A program made the position numbers and the translations under genes. Shown piece after piece: positions 1-7,904 of a stretch of DNA of 64,000 nt. Numbering within the stretch: the first letter of the stretch is position 1; every line of letters starts with the position of its first letter. Source of the DNA: Synechocystis sp. PCC 7338 (GTDB lineage Bacteria > Cyanobacteriota > Cyanobacteriia > Cyanobacteriales > Microcystaceae). The notes under the pieces are model-generated. The model ran no database searches. It saw only the letters and a program-made list of their open reading frames with translations, and was not told the origin of the DNA. The DNA lies in assembly GCF_018282115.1 (NCBI RefSeq), contig NZ_CP054306.1, positions 3,271,488 to 3,335,487 of the forward strand, given 5' to 3'.

Positions 1-1123
1 AATGGGGGGGATCGTATCATCGTTAGTAGTGAGTATTTCTATTGTCCATCCCCCACTAAGAGAACCTGAACTACTACCATTATCATCAACAATATAAAGA
101 CTCCAATTGCCATTGGGGTTAGTGTTCATGAAACTATCAAAACTGACAGGGTAAGATCCATCGGGTGCCGGCGCCAGCGCATCAAATGTATCTCCAGTTC
201 CAACATTGCTAGGTAGATAAGTACCAGATATGATGATACTACCATCATCCGGTAATGACTCAGTTGCTGTGTTGGAAAAAGATAGGTTAACACCACTAAT
301 ATCTGAACCTCCTCCTATATCGGACATAAGAATGGTTTTCGCCCCTGTGGGTCCTACCAATAAAATGTCAATGTCAGCTGGAAAAGTATGGGTTAGTCCC
401 TTGAGGGTGACCGTAATATCAGTGATTGTTCCTGAAACGCCAGTAACATTGATTGTGGAGGGATAGGGATCAGCTTTACCCGAAGAACTCGGGACGATAT
501 TAGGAGGATTAAGATTAACAGGAATCGTAATAGGACTGGTATTACTTGCAGAAAATGTGGCCGCTTCCACAGGCACAGCATTCCCATCAACAAAAATGGT
601 GAAATGGTCTGCCTGGGAACGGAGGGATTGCAAACCTAACTCATCAAAAGCAATACCACTGACCACATTGGCAAAAATTTCCCCTTCATCCCCAGGACTA
701 TCGGCCAAATTTAGGCGAGCATCAATAGCATGGCCAATTTCTTCTAGCAGCACTGCCTGAATCTGCTCTGGGGAAGCCGTCTCCAAAAAATCCTGACTGA
801 GTATAGATGGCATCCGTACTCTGGGCGTAGGCTCCCAACAAGCCCGCCATGCCCTGGTCTAAAACTCGGATGGTCGGTAATTGGCTAAAATCCTCTGCTT
901 GCCATTGTTGCTGAAGTTGTTCCGCTTGAGCTCGGTCAAATTCAGCACCGAAGATAATTGCTAGTTTGCGCCAAAAGTCGGGGGAATGAGCAAATTGGAC
1001 TAAGTTCTGGTGAACGGCGTTGAGATGAAGTGAAATGTCCACGGAATCGAGAGAATGTGATGATTCAGTTGAAAACAATGTAAGAGCTCCGATTTCCACC
1101 CTGAAGATATAGGTAGAACCCAC
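1..1123 (-). pseudogene. Frameshifted surface protein with P-domain-like segment (3' end outside window)
   Basis: Read on the minus strand, the first about 108 codons (from a GTG at 1123, start uncertain) match the style of the N-terminal region of large cyanobacterial calcium-binding/RTX-like surface proteins. Near 797-805 the frame changes by one base. The shifted frame continues sensibly as LSQDFLETASPEQIQAVLLE, then EEIGHAIDARLN, and stays open to the window edge. The distal part (about 1-460) has the acidic beta-rich look of a proprotein-convertase P domain: it contains DIDILLVGPTG and ends GGWTIEI. Without the frameshift the first frame stops at 722. Either this is a decaying gene or one base is wrong in the sequence. 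Function would be extracellular adhesion or proteolysis-associated, by inference only. Confidence 0.6.
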
Positions 1124-1268
1124 ATTGTATAATATGCGAAATAATCCTACCAGGACAACGTGGTTAGATCCGTGGGATTTTTGCGTATCTTCGTGCCAGT
1201 AACAGGTGTAGGCAAAAGTTTCCCTTCCCCGTCCGTAGGTTTAGTAAAAAAAAGGTGCTGATTTAGCG

Positions 1269-2075
1269 TTAGCGTTTAAAGGCCAAACTAATCAGGTAAA
1301 CAATACTAGCCACCAAAATAATCGTTGCCCCGGAAGAAAGATTAAAGCTGTAGGAAAGGGCTAATCCAACTAGACAAAAGACCATCCCCAGTCCGCTGGC
1401 CAGTGCCATCATTTGGGGCACATCCCGCACATATTGACCGGCGATCGCCGCGGGAATACTTAACAGGGCAATGACCATAATTAATCCCACCAATTGCATT
1501 ACCATTACCACCGTTAAAGCAATGGCCGCCACTAGGGTGAGGTAAAGAATATCCACCGGTAAATTGCGGGTAGTGGCATAAACGGGGTCAAAGGAAATGG
1601 CTAAAAATTCCTTGTACAGCAAAAATAATAGGATCACAATCAGGAGATCTAGCCCGGCCATGAGCCAGAGTTCTTGCCGGGGCACCGTCAAAATACTGCC
1701 GAACAGATAACTTGCCACATCAGCCTTATAACCCTTGGTTAAATCAATCAGCATGATACCGATCGCCATGCCCAGGGCCCACATCACTCCAATTAAAGTG
1801 TCACTGCGCTGTTGATATTTCCTGGCCACCCACCCCATAGCCAGCGCCATAACCAAGGAAAAACCAAACGCTCCCCAGAGGGGATTAAAGGCAAAATAGT
1901 AACCCAAACCAATGCCCCCATAGGCCGCATGGGCCACACCACCGCTGATAAAAACCATGCGGTTGATGACAATAAAAGAACCGATTAATCCACAGGCTAA
2001 GCTCACCAGCAAGCTAGCTAGGACGGCATTCTGCATGAATTCGTATTGCCAAGCCTGGGTTAGGGCCTCAATCAT
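1269..2075 (-). CDS. znuB: Zinc ABC transporter permease ZnuB
   Basis: Membrane subunit of the high-affinity zinc importer; it passes Zn(II) delivered by the periplasmic binding protein ZnuA through the inner membrane, powered by ZnuC. The product is almost wholly hydrophobic with about seven to eight membrane segments, and shows the family-typical stretch GGVAHAAYGGIGLGY near residue 45. I place the start at the ATG at 2075 (MIEALTQAW), not the longer frame start at 2174. The 2075 ATG overlaps the znuC stop by 8 bp (ATGATTGA), a typical translational coupling, and the longer frame would add non-hydrophobic residues inside znuC. Last gene of the znuA-znuC-znuB operon. Length of 268 residues fits the family. 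Confidence 0.93.
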   Translation of the reverse strand: MIEALTQAWQYEFMQNAVLASLLVSLACGLIGSFIVINRMVFISGGVAHAAYGGIGLGYYFAFNPLWGAFGFSLVMALAMGWVARKYQQRSDTLIGVMWALGMAIGIMLIDLTKGYKADVASYLFGSILTVPRQELWLMAGLDLLIVILLFLLYKEFLAISFDPVYATTRNLPVDILYLTLVAAIALTVVMVMQLVGLIMVIALLSIPAAIAGQYVRDVPQMMALASGLGMVFCLVGLALSYSFNLSSGATIILVASIVYLISLAFKR

Positions 2076-2901
2076 GGTGACACTCTGCGCCGTGGCCTTG
2101 GCCATTACTACTGTTAAGGACGGGGGAACCCTGGTCATGGCTGGGAAAAACCCGGTGGGGCACACCATGGGCAATCAAATCCACCGGACATTGATAGGTG
2201 GCCTCAATCATCTGAGGCGTAATAAATTTCTCTTGGTGGTAGTGCAAACTACGGTTGAGACAACCAACGGTTTTAACGTAGCGGGAAATGGCCCCCAAGT
2301 CGTGGGAAATCATCACAATGGTCATGGTTTGATTCAGTTCCCCCAACAACTCGTAAATGCTCCTCTGCACTTTGCTGTCCACGTTGGCGGTGGGTTCGTC
2401 CAGCAGTAAAACTTGCGGTTGGGAAGCCAAGGCCCTGGCAATGTAAACCCGTTGCCGTTGTCCCCCCGACAATGCTCCTAACGGGCGATCGCCTAGATTA
2501 CCCATGCCTACCTGCTCCAAACAACGGTGGACAATGGCCTCATCTTGGCGATGGTACCGGCGAAATAGTTTGCCCCGCCCCAAACGTCCCATCCTCACCA
2601 CGTCCAACATCCGCACCGGAAAGGCCCGGTCAAATTCCAACCACTGGGGCACATAGCCCACGTAACGCCGCCCCTGCTCCACCGATCGCCCCAGAATTTG
2701 CACCGTACCTTGGGAAGGTTTGATTAAGCCCAACAGAACCTTGAGCAAGGTGGTCTTTCCGCCGCCGTTGGGGCCAATTAAGCCCAGAAAATCCCTTTCC
2801 TCTACCCGCAGATTAATATTTTCTAGCACTGGCGTCGTGCCATAACCAGCGAATAAATTTTCGACGGCGATTACTGGTTGGGAGGGAAGGCGATCGACCA
2901 T
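2068..2901 (-). CDS. znuC: Zinc ABC transporter ATP-binding protein ZnuC
   Basis: Cytoplasmic ATPase subunit of the ZnuABC zinc importer. It carries a Walker A motif (GPNGGGKTT), the ABC signature (LSGGQRQRV), Walker B (VLLLDEPTA) and the switch histidine (MISHD). The start at 2901 (MVDRLPSQPVIAV) lies 13 bases after the znuA stop. An upstream in-frame ATG at 2937 would overlap the end of znuA by about 20 bases and cannot be excluded. The 3' end overlaps znuB by 8 bp. Expression is expected to follow znuA and to be repressed by Zur when zinc is plentiful. Confidence 0.94.
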   Translation of the reverse strand: MVDRLPSQPVIAVENLFAGYGTTPVLENINLRVEERDFLGLIGPNGGGKTTLLKVLLGLIKPSQGTVQILGRSVEQGRRYVGYVPQWLEFDRAFPVRMLDVVRMGRLGRGKLFRRYHRQDEAIVHRCLEQVGMGNLGDRPLGALSGGQRQRVYIARALASQPQVLLLDEPTANVDSKVQRSIYELLGELNQTMTIVMISHDLGAISRYVKTVGCLNRSLHYHQEKFITPQMIEATYQCPVDLIAHGVPHRVFPSHDQGSPVLNSSNGQGHGAECHHD

Positions 2902-2914
2902 GGGGAAATTGTCT

Positions 2915-3925
2915 TTAGGGCTGGGGACTGTTAGCATTAGCGATTTTTTGGGCAACGGATTTAAGATTGCTAGACCAGTCGGCGGCTAAAGGATCGAGCA
3001 GTTCTACCCCTGCTCCGATTTCAGCGGCGATCGCCTCGGAACTTTTGGTACTGAACTGGGTTTCCCCAAAGACCACGGTGAGACTATTTTCCTTGGCCGT
3101 ATCAATTAGTTGTTTCAACTCCCTGGCACTGGGTTCTTGTCCCTCCACTTCAATGGGAATTTGCTCCAAGTTATAGTCCCGGGCAAAGTAGGCCCAGGAA
3201 GGATGGAAAACAATAAATTTCCTTTGGGGTAAAAGCTCCAGCACCTGTCGTAACTCTTGGTCTAACTGCTCCAATTCCGCTAGAAATGTGGACAAATTAG
3301 CTTCATACTGTTCCCGATTCTCCGGATCCAACTCAGCTAAACCTTTGGCGATCGTGGAGGCCTGTTGTTTCACCAAGGTGGGAGATAACCAAATATGGGG
3401 ATCCACCACCATCACTGCTCCCATGGCCTGTTCCCTTTCTGACTCTGACCCATGATCGTGATCATCATGGCTATGCCCCTCTTTTTCTCCTTCTTTTTCC
3501 CCGTGACTATGGTTATGTTCCTCCATTTCCAGGGGGGTAATGCCCTGGGCCGAATCAATTAACTTCATATTGGCATTGGCCGCTTTTAACTTCTCCAACC
3601 AAGGTTGCTCAAAACCAAGACCAATTAAAACGTAAGCTTCTGCTTCACTAAGGGCCGCTAACTGTTGGGGTTTGGGTTCATAGGTGTGGGGATCACTATT
3701 ACCCGGCACTAACACACTCACCCGCACCAAATCGCCACCAATTTTCTCCAAAAAATACTGTTGGGGCAGAATACTCACCGTAATATCCATGGCCTCCACC
3801 GGGGGCTCCTGGCTAAGCGAACCATCCTGCTCCTCAACGGGCTGACAGCCCATGACGCCTAGACCCACCACTAGAGCAAGACCAATGGACTGAATGAAAC
3901 GGGGGGCAGTAGGGAATGTAAACAT
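2915..3925 (-). CDS. znuA: Zinc ABC transporter substrate-binding lipoprotein ZnuA
   Basis: Periplasmic zinc-binding protein of cluster A-1 (TroA-like fold) that captures Zn(II) for ZnuBC. The N-terminus has a signal peptide ending in a lipobox (VMGC), so it is probably lipid-anchored. A His/Asp/Glu-rich loop near residues 130-165 (EEHNHSHGEKEGEKEGHSH and following) is characteristic of zinc-specific members and separates them from Mn-specific MntC-type proteins. Further family elements are HTYEPKPQQL, DPHIWLSP and VFHPSWAYFARDY. It is the first gene of the operon and is divergent from zur; the shared intergenic region carries a Zur box at 3996-4008. Confidence 0.95.
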   Translation of the reverse strand: MFTFPTAPRFIQSIGLALVVGLGVMGCQPVEEQDGSLSQEPPVEAMDITVSILPQQYFLEKIGGDLVRVSVLVPGNSDPHTYEPKPQQLAALSEAEAYVLIGLGFEQPWLEKLKAANANMKLIDSAQGITPLEMEEHNHSHGEKEGEKEGHSHDDHDHGSESEREQAMGAVMVVDPHIWLSPTLVKQQASTIAKGLAELDPENREQYEANLSTFLAELEQLDQELRQVLELLPQRKFIVFHPSWAYFARDYNLEQIPIEVEGQEPSARELKQLIDTAKENSLTVVFGETQFSTKSSEAIAAEIGAGVELLDPLAADWSSNLKSVAQKIANANSPQP

Positions 3926-3995
3926 TAGCCAATGTGCAATACAGTGAAGATCAAACTGACGGAAAATTTAACTTTCCTGAGAGTTAAAAATAAAC

Positions 3996-4008
3996 GATAA
4001 TCATTATC
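3996..4008. promoter_or_regulatory. Zur box between znuA and zur
   Basis: A perfect inverted repeat with one central base, GATAATcATTATC, lies in the 107-bp divergent region between znuA and zur. It matches the well-known Zur/Fur-family operator pattern (TGATAATNATTATCA), missing only the outermost T on one side. Its position, about 25 bases before the zur ATG and 70 before the znuA ATG, allows repression of znuACB and possibly zur itself when zinc is bound. Confidence 0.88.
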
Positions 4009-4032
4009 ATTGCATAGTTCCTCACCATTGTC

Positions 4033-4449
4033 ATGAGTTCTCCCACTCCTTCCCTTGCCGTTCGCCTAGAGTCCCTAACCGTCAACCAGAGACTGGTACT
4101 CCAAGCTTTGCAAAGGGAAACGGAGCCCCTGTCGGCCCAAGCTTTGTTTACCAAACTGCGGGAAACGAAAAAAATTGGCTTGGCCACGGTGTACCGAGCT
4201 TTGGATGCCCTCAAGTTAGCCGGATTTATCCAACATCAAGCCACCATGACAGGGGAATTACTCTACCAAACGCTAGAGCAGGATCAACATTGTCTGACCT
4301 GTTTGCAGTGTGGTGAATCTTTTCCTATTCAAGGATGTCCAGTGCAATCCCTAGAAGAAAATTTGCAGGCTAATTACTCCTTTCGCATTTACTATCACAC
4401 CCTAGAATTCTTCGGACTTTGTCAACTTTGTGCCAAAGGAAATGGTTAG
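4033..4449 (+). CDS. zur: Zinc uptake regulator Zur (Fur family)
   Basis: Fur-family metalloregulator of 138 residues that represses the divergent znuACB operon under zinc sufficiency. The N-terminal winged-helix DNA-binding domain includes the recognition-helix region KIGLATVYRALDAL. The C-terminal dimerisation domain has two CxxC pairs (CLTCLQC and CQLC) that form the structural zinc site. The paralogues Fur and PerR share the architecture; divergent linkage to znuA and the adjacent Zur box decide the assignment. The ATG at 4033 is the first codon of a frame that begins just after the operator. Confidence 0.93.
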   Translation: MSSPTPSLAVRLESLTVNQRLVLQALQRETEPLSAQALFTKLRETKKIGLATVYRALDALKLAGFIQHQATMTGELLYQTLEQDQHCLTCLQCGESFPIQGCPVQSLEENLQANYSFRIYYHTLEFFGLCQLCAKGNG

Positions 4450-4513
4450 AATTTAGGTCAGCCAAAACAAGAATGGTTAACCATCCCAACGTTCGGGGAT
4501 CCGAGGAGGAGTT

Positions 4514-5125
4514 ATGGCAACCCTAACCCAGCCAGTTAAATCAATTGCTCAAGAATCATTGTTGCTAGATGTGAGCCATGTCACTTTAAAAATCTCACCG
4601 GAGCATTTTGATCAGCTTTGTCTCGATAACCCAGACCTACGGCTTGAGTTAACCAAAGATGGGGAATTGATTATTATGACACCGGCGGGGGGTGAAACTA
4701 GTCGCAAAAATCTTGATCTGGCTACCGATGTCAATATCTGGAATCGCCAAGCCAACCTAGGTCAAGCGTTTGATTCTTCCTGTGGCTATGACTTCACTTC
4801 ATTGGGGGGCGGCAAATTGTCGCCGAATGTGTCCTGTATTGAGCAATCGAAGCTAGAGGGGATCGAGATAGTTGACTTTATCCCCGTGGTGCCAGATTTT
4901 GTTATTGAACTCCGATCCGTAACGGATAACCTGAAACCATTACAGGAAAAAATGCAAGAATACCGACGCCTGGGGGTGTGGTTAGGGTTATTGATCAATC
5001 CGCAAAATCAACAGGTTGAGATCTATCGTCCTGCCCAACAAACGGAAGTTCTAACATCGCCAAAGCAAATAGATTGCGATGAAGTAATGCCCGGTTTTGT
5101 GCTTGATCTGACTCGTATTTGGTAG
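4514..5125 (+). CDS. Uma2 family (DUF820) PD-(D/E)xK nuclease-like protein
   Basis: Belongs to the very large cyanobacterial Uma2/DUF820 family, predicted restriction-endonuclease-fold proteins of unknown biological role. A strong ribosome binding site (GGAGGAG) precedes the ATG by a few bases. Family landmarks are the GELIIMTPAGGE strand near residue 52, VPDFVIELRS near 127 and the helix KMQEYRRLGV near 147. In place of the usual SPD motif, whose Asp is a likely metal ligand, it reads LSPNVSCIE (about residue 97), so catalysis may be lost. It sits alone downstream of zur, in the same direction. Confidence 0.8.
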   Translation: MATLTQPVKSIAQESLLLDVSHVTLKISPEHFDQLCLDNPDLRLELTKDGELIIMTPAGGETSRKNLDLATDVNIWNRQANLGQAFDSSCGYDFTSLGGGKLSPNVSCIEQSKLEGIEIVDFIPVVPDFVIELRSVTDNLKPLQEKMQEYRRLGVWLGLLINPQNQQVEIYRPAQQTEVLTSPKQIDCDEVMPGFVLDLTRIW

Positions 5126-5128
5126 CTA

Positions 5129-5368
5129 CTAAAAATATTCTGCTTTGGGGTTGACTACCCCATTACTGGAGCCGGAAAAACGATGGGGCCGCAGGAAGAA
5201 TTGTTGTAGGGAGCGTTGCAAGCGTAGCCGGGCTTGATGTTTAGATTGTTGGGCGATCGCCAGGGATTGTTGGGGCAGACTGGTCACCTCGCTGGGAATA
5301 TTACCCGACACTGCCAGGGCCAATGCAAAGGCGATAAATGTGGCCAGAACTCCCAATTGCTTAAACAT
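5129..5368 (-). CDS. Small exported or membrane-anchored protein, unknown function
   Basis: A 79-residue protein with an N-terminal hydrophobic helix (GVLATFIAFALALAVSG) that can act as signal peptide or anchor, followed by a Gln/Arg-rich basic tail. A good ribosome binding site (AAGGAGA) stands 8 bases before the ATG, which supports it as a real gene despite its small size. Its stop lies 3 bases from the end of the convergent Uma2-like gene. I do not recognise the family. Confidence 0.6.
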   Translation of the reverse strand: MFKQLGVLATFIAFALALAVSGNIPSEVTSLPQQSLAIAQQSKHQARLRLQRSLQQFFLRPHRFSGSSNGVVNPKAEYF

Positions 5369-5443
5369 AGCCTATTCTCCTTTCTCCCAGACTGGACTTG
5401 AGCTAATATTCTAGGAACTACCAAGAATAGCTCCCTAGCAAAT

Positions 5444-6088
5444 ATGACAATATCCCAGGCTCAAAAGGATCCAGGCATTTTGCAGACAGTTTCACTTTTG
5501 ACTGCCTATTGTTTTGACCTCCGGGGAATGGCGCCCAAACAGGTCATCAATGGTTGGCTCAAGGATTTTTCAGCCCTGTGGATTCGTCTGGCGGTGATCG
5601 AAGCCCTCTACCTCGGCCGCTATAAGGCGGTTTCGGTGGAGCATTTGCTGGAGTTCTGGGATCAGAAGGGACAACCTAATTTTCACTTTTCCGCTGAGTT
5701 TGAGCGTCTAGTTTCCCAAAATCTACCCAGATCCTTGGCGATCGCCACGGACAAATCGATGGAGGAGTTGACTAAGATAGCCGACCAATCATGGCAGTTA
5801 AAGGTTCCCAACCGGGGACAAAATCAAATATCAAAATCACCAGACTGGAAAGTTTCGCCATCCGACCCAGGGGAGTTGGAACCCCTGCCTTGGCATCACC
5901 GTGACCCCAAAAATCTCCAGGATCATGATCCAGAAAACTCCGGGGCCCCCAGGGTATCCCAAGAAGGCCCGGTGAACAGATCCCCAGGGCCAGCCCCCTC
6001 CATTGAGCAGTTCATCCCCCTCACCCAGGAATCAAATTTTCTCAGTCGGCTCCAGTCGGTACTCAGTCAGGACAGCGAAAATGTTTAG
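5444..6088 (+). CDS. Conserved cyanobacterial hypothetical protein with Pro-rich tail
   Basis: A 214-residue cytoplasmic-looking protein. The first about 105 residues form a compact helical domain (MAPKQVINGWLKDFSALWIR; YLGRYKAVSVEHLLEFW). The rest is a Pro/Ser-rich, probably disordered tail (about residues 120-205). No catalytic motif is visible and I do not assign a function. Its stop overlaps the start of the next gene by 8 bp (ATGTTTAG), indicating translational coupling with the exported PPC-domain protein. Confidence 0.7.
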   Translation: MTISQAQKDPGILQTVSLLTAYCFDLRGMAPKQVINGWLKDFSALWIRLAVIEALYLGRYKAVSVEHLLEFWDQKGQPNFHFSAEFERLVSQNLPRSLAIATDKSMEELTKIADQSWQLKVPNRGQNQISKSPDWKVSPSDPGELEPLPWHHRDPKNLQDHDPENSGAPRVSQEGPVNRSPGPAPSIEQFIPLTQESNFLSRLQSVLSQDSENV

Positions 6089-6554
6089 ATCCTTCACTGC
6101 AGGGGAATTGAACAAATTAGCCCCCTTCTGGATGGGTTTGCCCTCTGCCCTGGTCGTGTTCTACCCCACCCTGAGCTATGGCCAAAATAATCAAAACAGT
6201 TTTTATAATCCCATCCCCATTACCGCCAATACGACGGTTAGTGATCGCCTGACTGTGCAGGATATGCCCACGGGGGAGGGGGGATTTGCCAGGGATTATC
6301 GCATCAATCTCCGGGCCGGAGACCAAGTGTCCATTGACCTGCGCTCCGATGAATTTGACACCATGGTCATGCTCATTGGCGATGACGGCACCACCATTGT
6401 GGCCAACGACGACAGCACCGAGGGGGGCACCAATTCCCTCGCCTTTGCCCGTATTACAGAGTCCGGGGACTACATTGTCCGGGTCAGAACCTACGCCGCC
6501 ACTGGGGGGGGATTATTCTCCCTGGAAGTGACCAGACTACAACCCGTTCCCTAG
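6081..6554 (+). CDS. Exported PPC-domain protein
   Basis: I choose the ATG at 6081 (MFRSFTAGEL), which overlaps the upstream stop by 8 bp, over a start at 6003 deep inside the upstream gene. The product of 157 residues has a hydrophobic N-terminal segment consistent with a signal peptide (about residues 14-33). It is followed by a single domain with features of the bacterial pre-peptidase C-terminal (PPC) family: GDQVSIDLRSDEFDTMVML, then ANDDS and a final FSLEVT strand. PPC domains usually accompany secreted proteases; here the domain stands alone, so it may act as a secreted binding or chaperone module (inference). Confidence 0.75.
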   Translation: MFRSFTAGELNKLAPFWMGLPSALVVFYPTLSYGQNNQNSFYNPIPITANTTVSDRLTVQDMPTGEGGFARDYRINLRAGDQVSIDLRSDEFDTMVMLIGDDGTTIVANDDSTEGGTNSLAFARITESGDYIVRVRTYAATGGGLFSLEVTRLQPVP

Positions 6555-7378
6555 CAGTTGATCAATGGTTCAAGACAGTAGTATTTTTGTAGGACTTGAT
6601 AGAGTTGCCCGTGGTTGCGTTGTAACTCTCGCCCTTTTTCAAAGAAAGTTTCCGTCACCACCGCAAAAAACTCACAGGGGTTAGTGGCTCCATAGGGATC
6701 GATCACAGTGGGCAAATTATGCTCCAGTTGGCTGAGGAGTTGTTGATATTCCGCCGCAAAAGTTGACTGCCAACGTTGATAGTCGTTGCGACGGGCTAAT
6801 TTGGGCACCCCATTCATGGCCCCATCCCCCATGTCCAATTGGTGAGCAAATTCATGGAAAATAACGTTGTGGCCATCCTGCCACCGCTCCAAATCCCAGG
6901 CAATGGTACCCCAGGCAAGGATTAATTGCCCGGCCTTGTCCCAGGATTCCCCAGCCCGGATGGTTTCTTCTTCTTCCACCACATAGCCGTCGGGGGAACT
7001 GACCTGTCTAACCTGAAAGGCGTCGGGATAAACAAGAATTGTGTCTAGCCGGGGGTAGGGATTACTGCCCAACTCCAGGGCCAGATAACAGGCCTGGGCG
7101 GCGATCACTAACCTGACTTCATCGGTTAAAACAAAATCATTGCAGCCAATGAACTGTTTTTGCTGCAGAAATAATTGGATTTTAGCTTCCAACTTTTGTC
7201 TTTGCTGGGGAGAAAGCTGTTGATAAAAAGGCAGGCGATCGCCAAGGATGGCTTGCCAATGGAGGGGCAGGGGACGCTGGAAAAGCTTTTTCTCTCGCCA
7301 ATCTAACCAATGGGGATAACCCCAAATATAGGCAATGATGCCCAAAAGGATGGTGAGGACAATGGCAGTGGGCAACAT
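6551..7378 (-). CDS. MtfA-like (M90 family) zinc metallopeptidase
   Basis: A 275-residue protein with an N-terminal membrane segment (about residues 4-20). It is related to MtfA/DgsA anti-repressor peptidases, cytosolic zinc aminopeptidases that in enterobacteria bind the Mlc repressor. The HEFAH zinc motif is at residues 175-179 and a downstream Glu for the third ligand is in NPCEFFAVVTETFFE. Enterobacterial MtfA lacks the membrane anchor, so the cyanobacterial protein may act at the membrane on another partner. The stop overlaps the end of the convergent PPC-domain gene by 4 bp. Confidence 0.82.
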   Translation of the reverse strand: MLPTAIVLTILLGIIAYIWGYPHWLDWREKKLFQRPLPLHWQAILGDRLPFYQQLSPQQRQKLEAKIQLFLQQKQFIGCNDFVLTDEVRLVIAAQACYLALELGSNPYPRLDTILVYPDAFQVRQVSSPDGYVVEEEETIRAGESWDKAGQLILAWGTIAWDLERWQDGHNVIFHEFAHQLDMGDGAMNGVPKLARRNDYQRWQSTFAAEYQQLLSQLEHNLPTVIDPYGATNPCEFFAVVTETFFEKGRELQRNHGQLYQVLQKYYCLEPLINC

Positions 7379-7394
7379 GGAAAAAAGGCTAAAG

Positions 7395-7814
7395 CTAAAT
7401 CTCTAGGCTAGGGTTTTGAATACCGCCGGCCATGGCTTGAATCTGTTGGACAAAAGCCTGGTGGTCCACCACTGGTTTGGCAATGTAGCCCTCAGCACCA
7501 CTTTCCGCCAGTAAGGATTCTCGATCGCCGGCCATGGCGTGGGCTGTAACCAAAATTACCGGTAGACCGGCCGTGGTGGGGTCCTGTTTGAGCAATTGGG
7601 TAATTTGAATACCGTTGTAGGCTTTGCCTTGGTAATGGCTGCGGGAGAGGGAAACATCCATTAAAATCACGTCCACCGCCTTGCTCCGGGCTAGGGCCAA
7701 CACCTCCGCCACATCCTCACTACCCTTGACGGTGAAGCCCCCCCGCTTGGTGAGAATTTTGGAAAAGACGCGGAAATTCATGGGGTCATCTTCGACGATG
7801 AGAACCGTGGTCAT
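7395..7814 (-). CDS. Single-domain response regulator (CheY-like)
   Basis: A 139-residue receiver domain with no output domain. The acidic pocket is EDD at residues 8-10, the phospho-acceptor is Asp53 (ILMDVS), the conserved Thr is in LVTAHA, and the Lys is in YIAKPV. Such stand-alone receivers relay phosphate or regulate partners by direct contact. It lies 16 bp from the MtfA-like gene in the same direction and is divergent from the topoisomerase gene. No cognate kinase is adjacent. Confidence 0.88.
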   Translation of the reverse strand: MTTVLIVEDDPMNFRVFSKILTKRGGFTVKGSEDVAEVLALARSKAVDVILMDVSLSRSHYQGKAYNGIQITQLLKQDPTTAGLPVILVTAHAMAGDRESLLAESGAEGYIAKPVVDHQAFVQQIQAMAGGIQNPSLEI

Positions 7815-7904
7815 AAGCTTTTACTCAGCAAAGTGGGGAAGAGAATCAGCCTTTCCAATGCTAACATTGGCCGCGAATTGACGAGCGCACAGGTTCCCAG
7901 CGGC

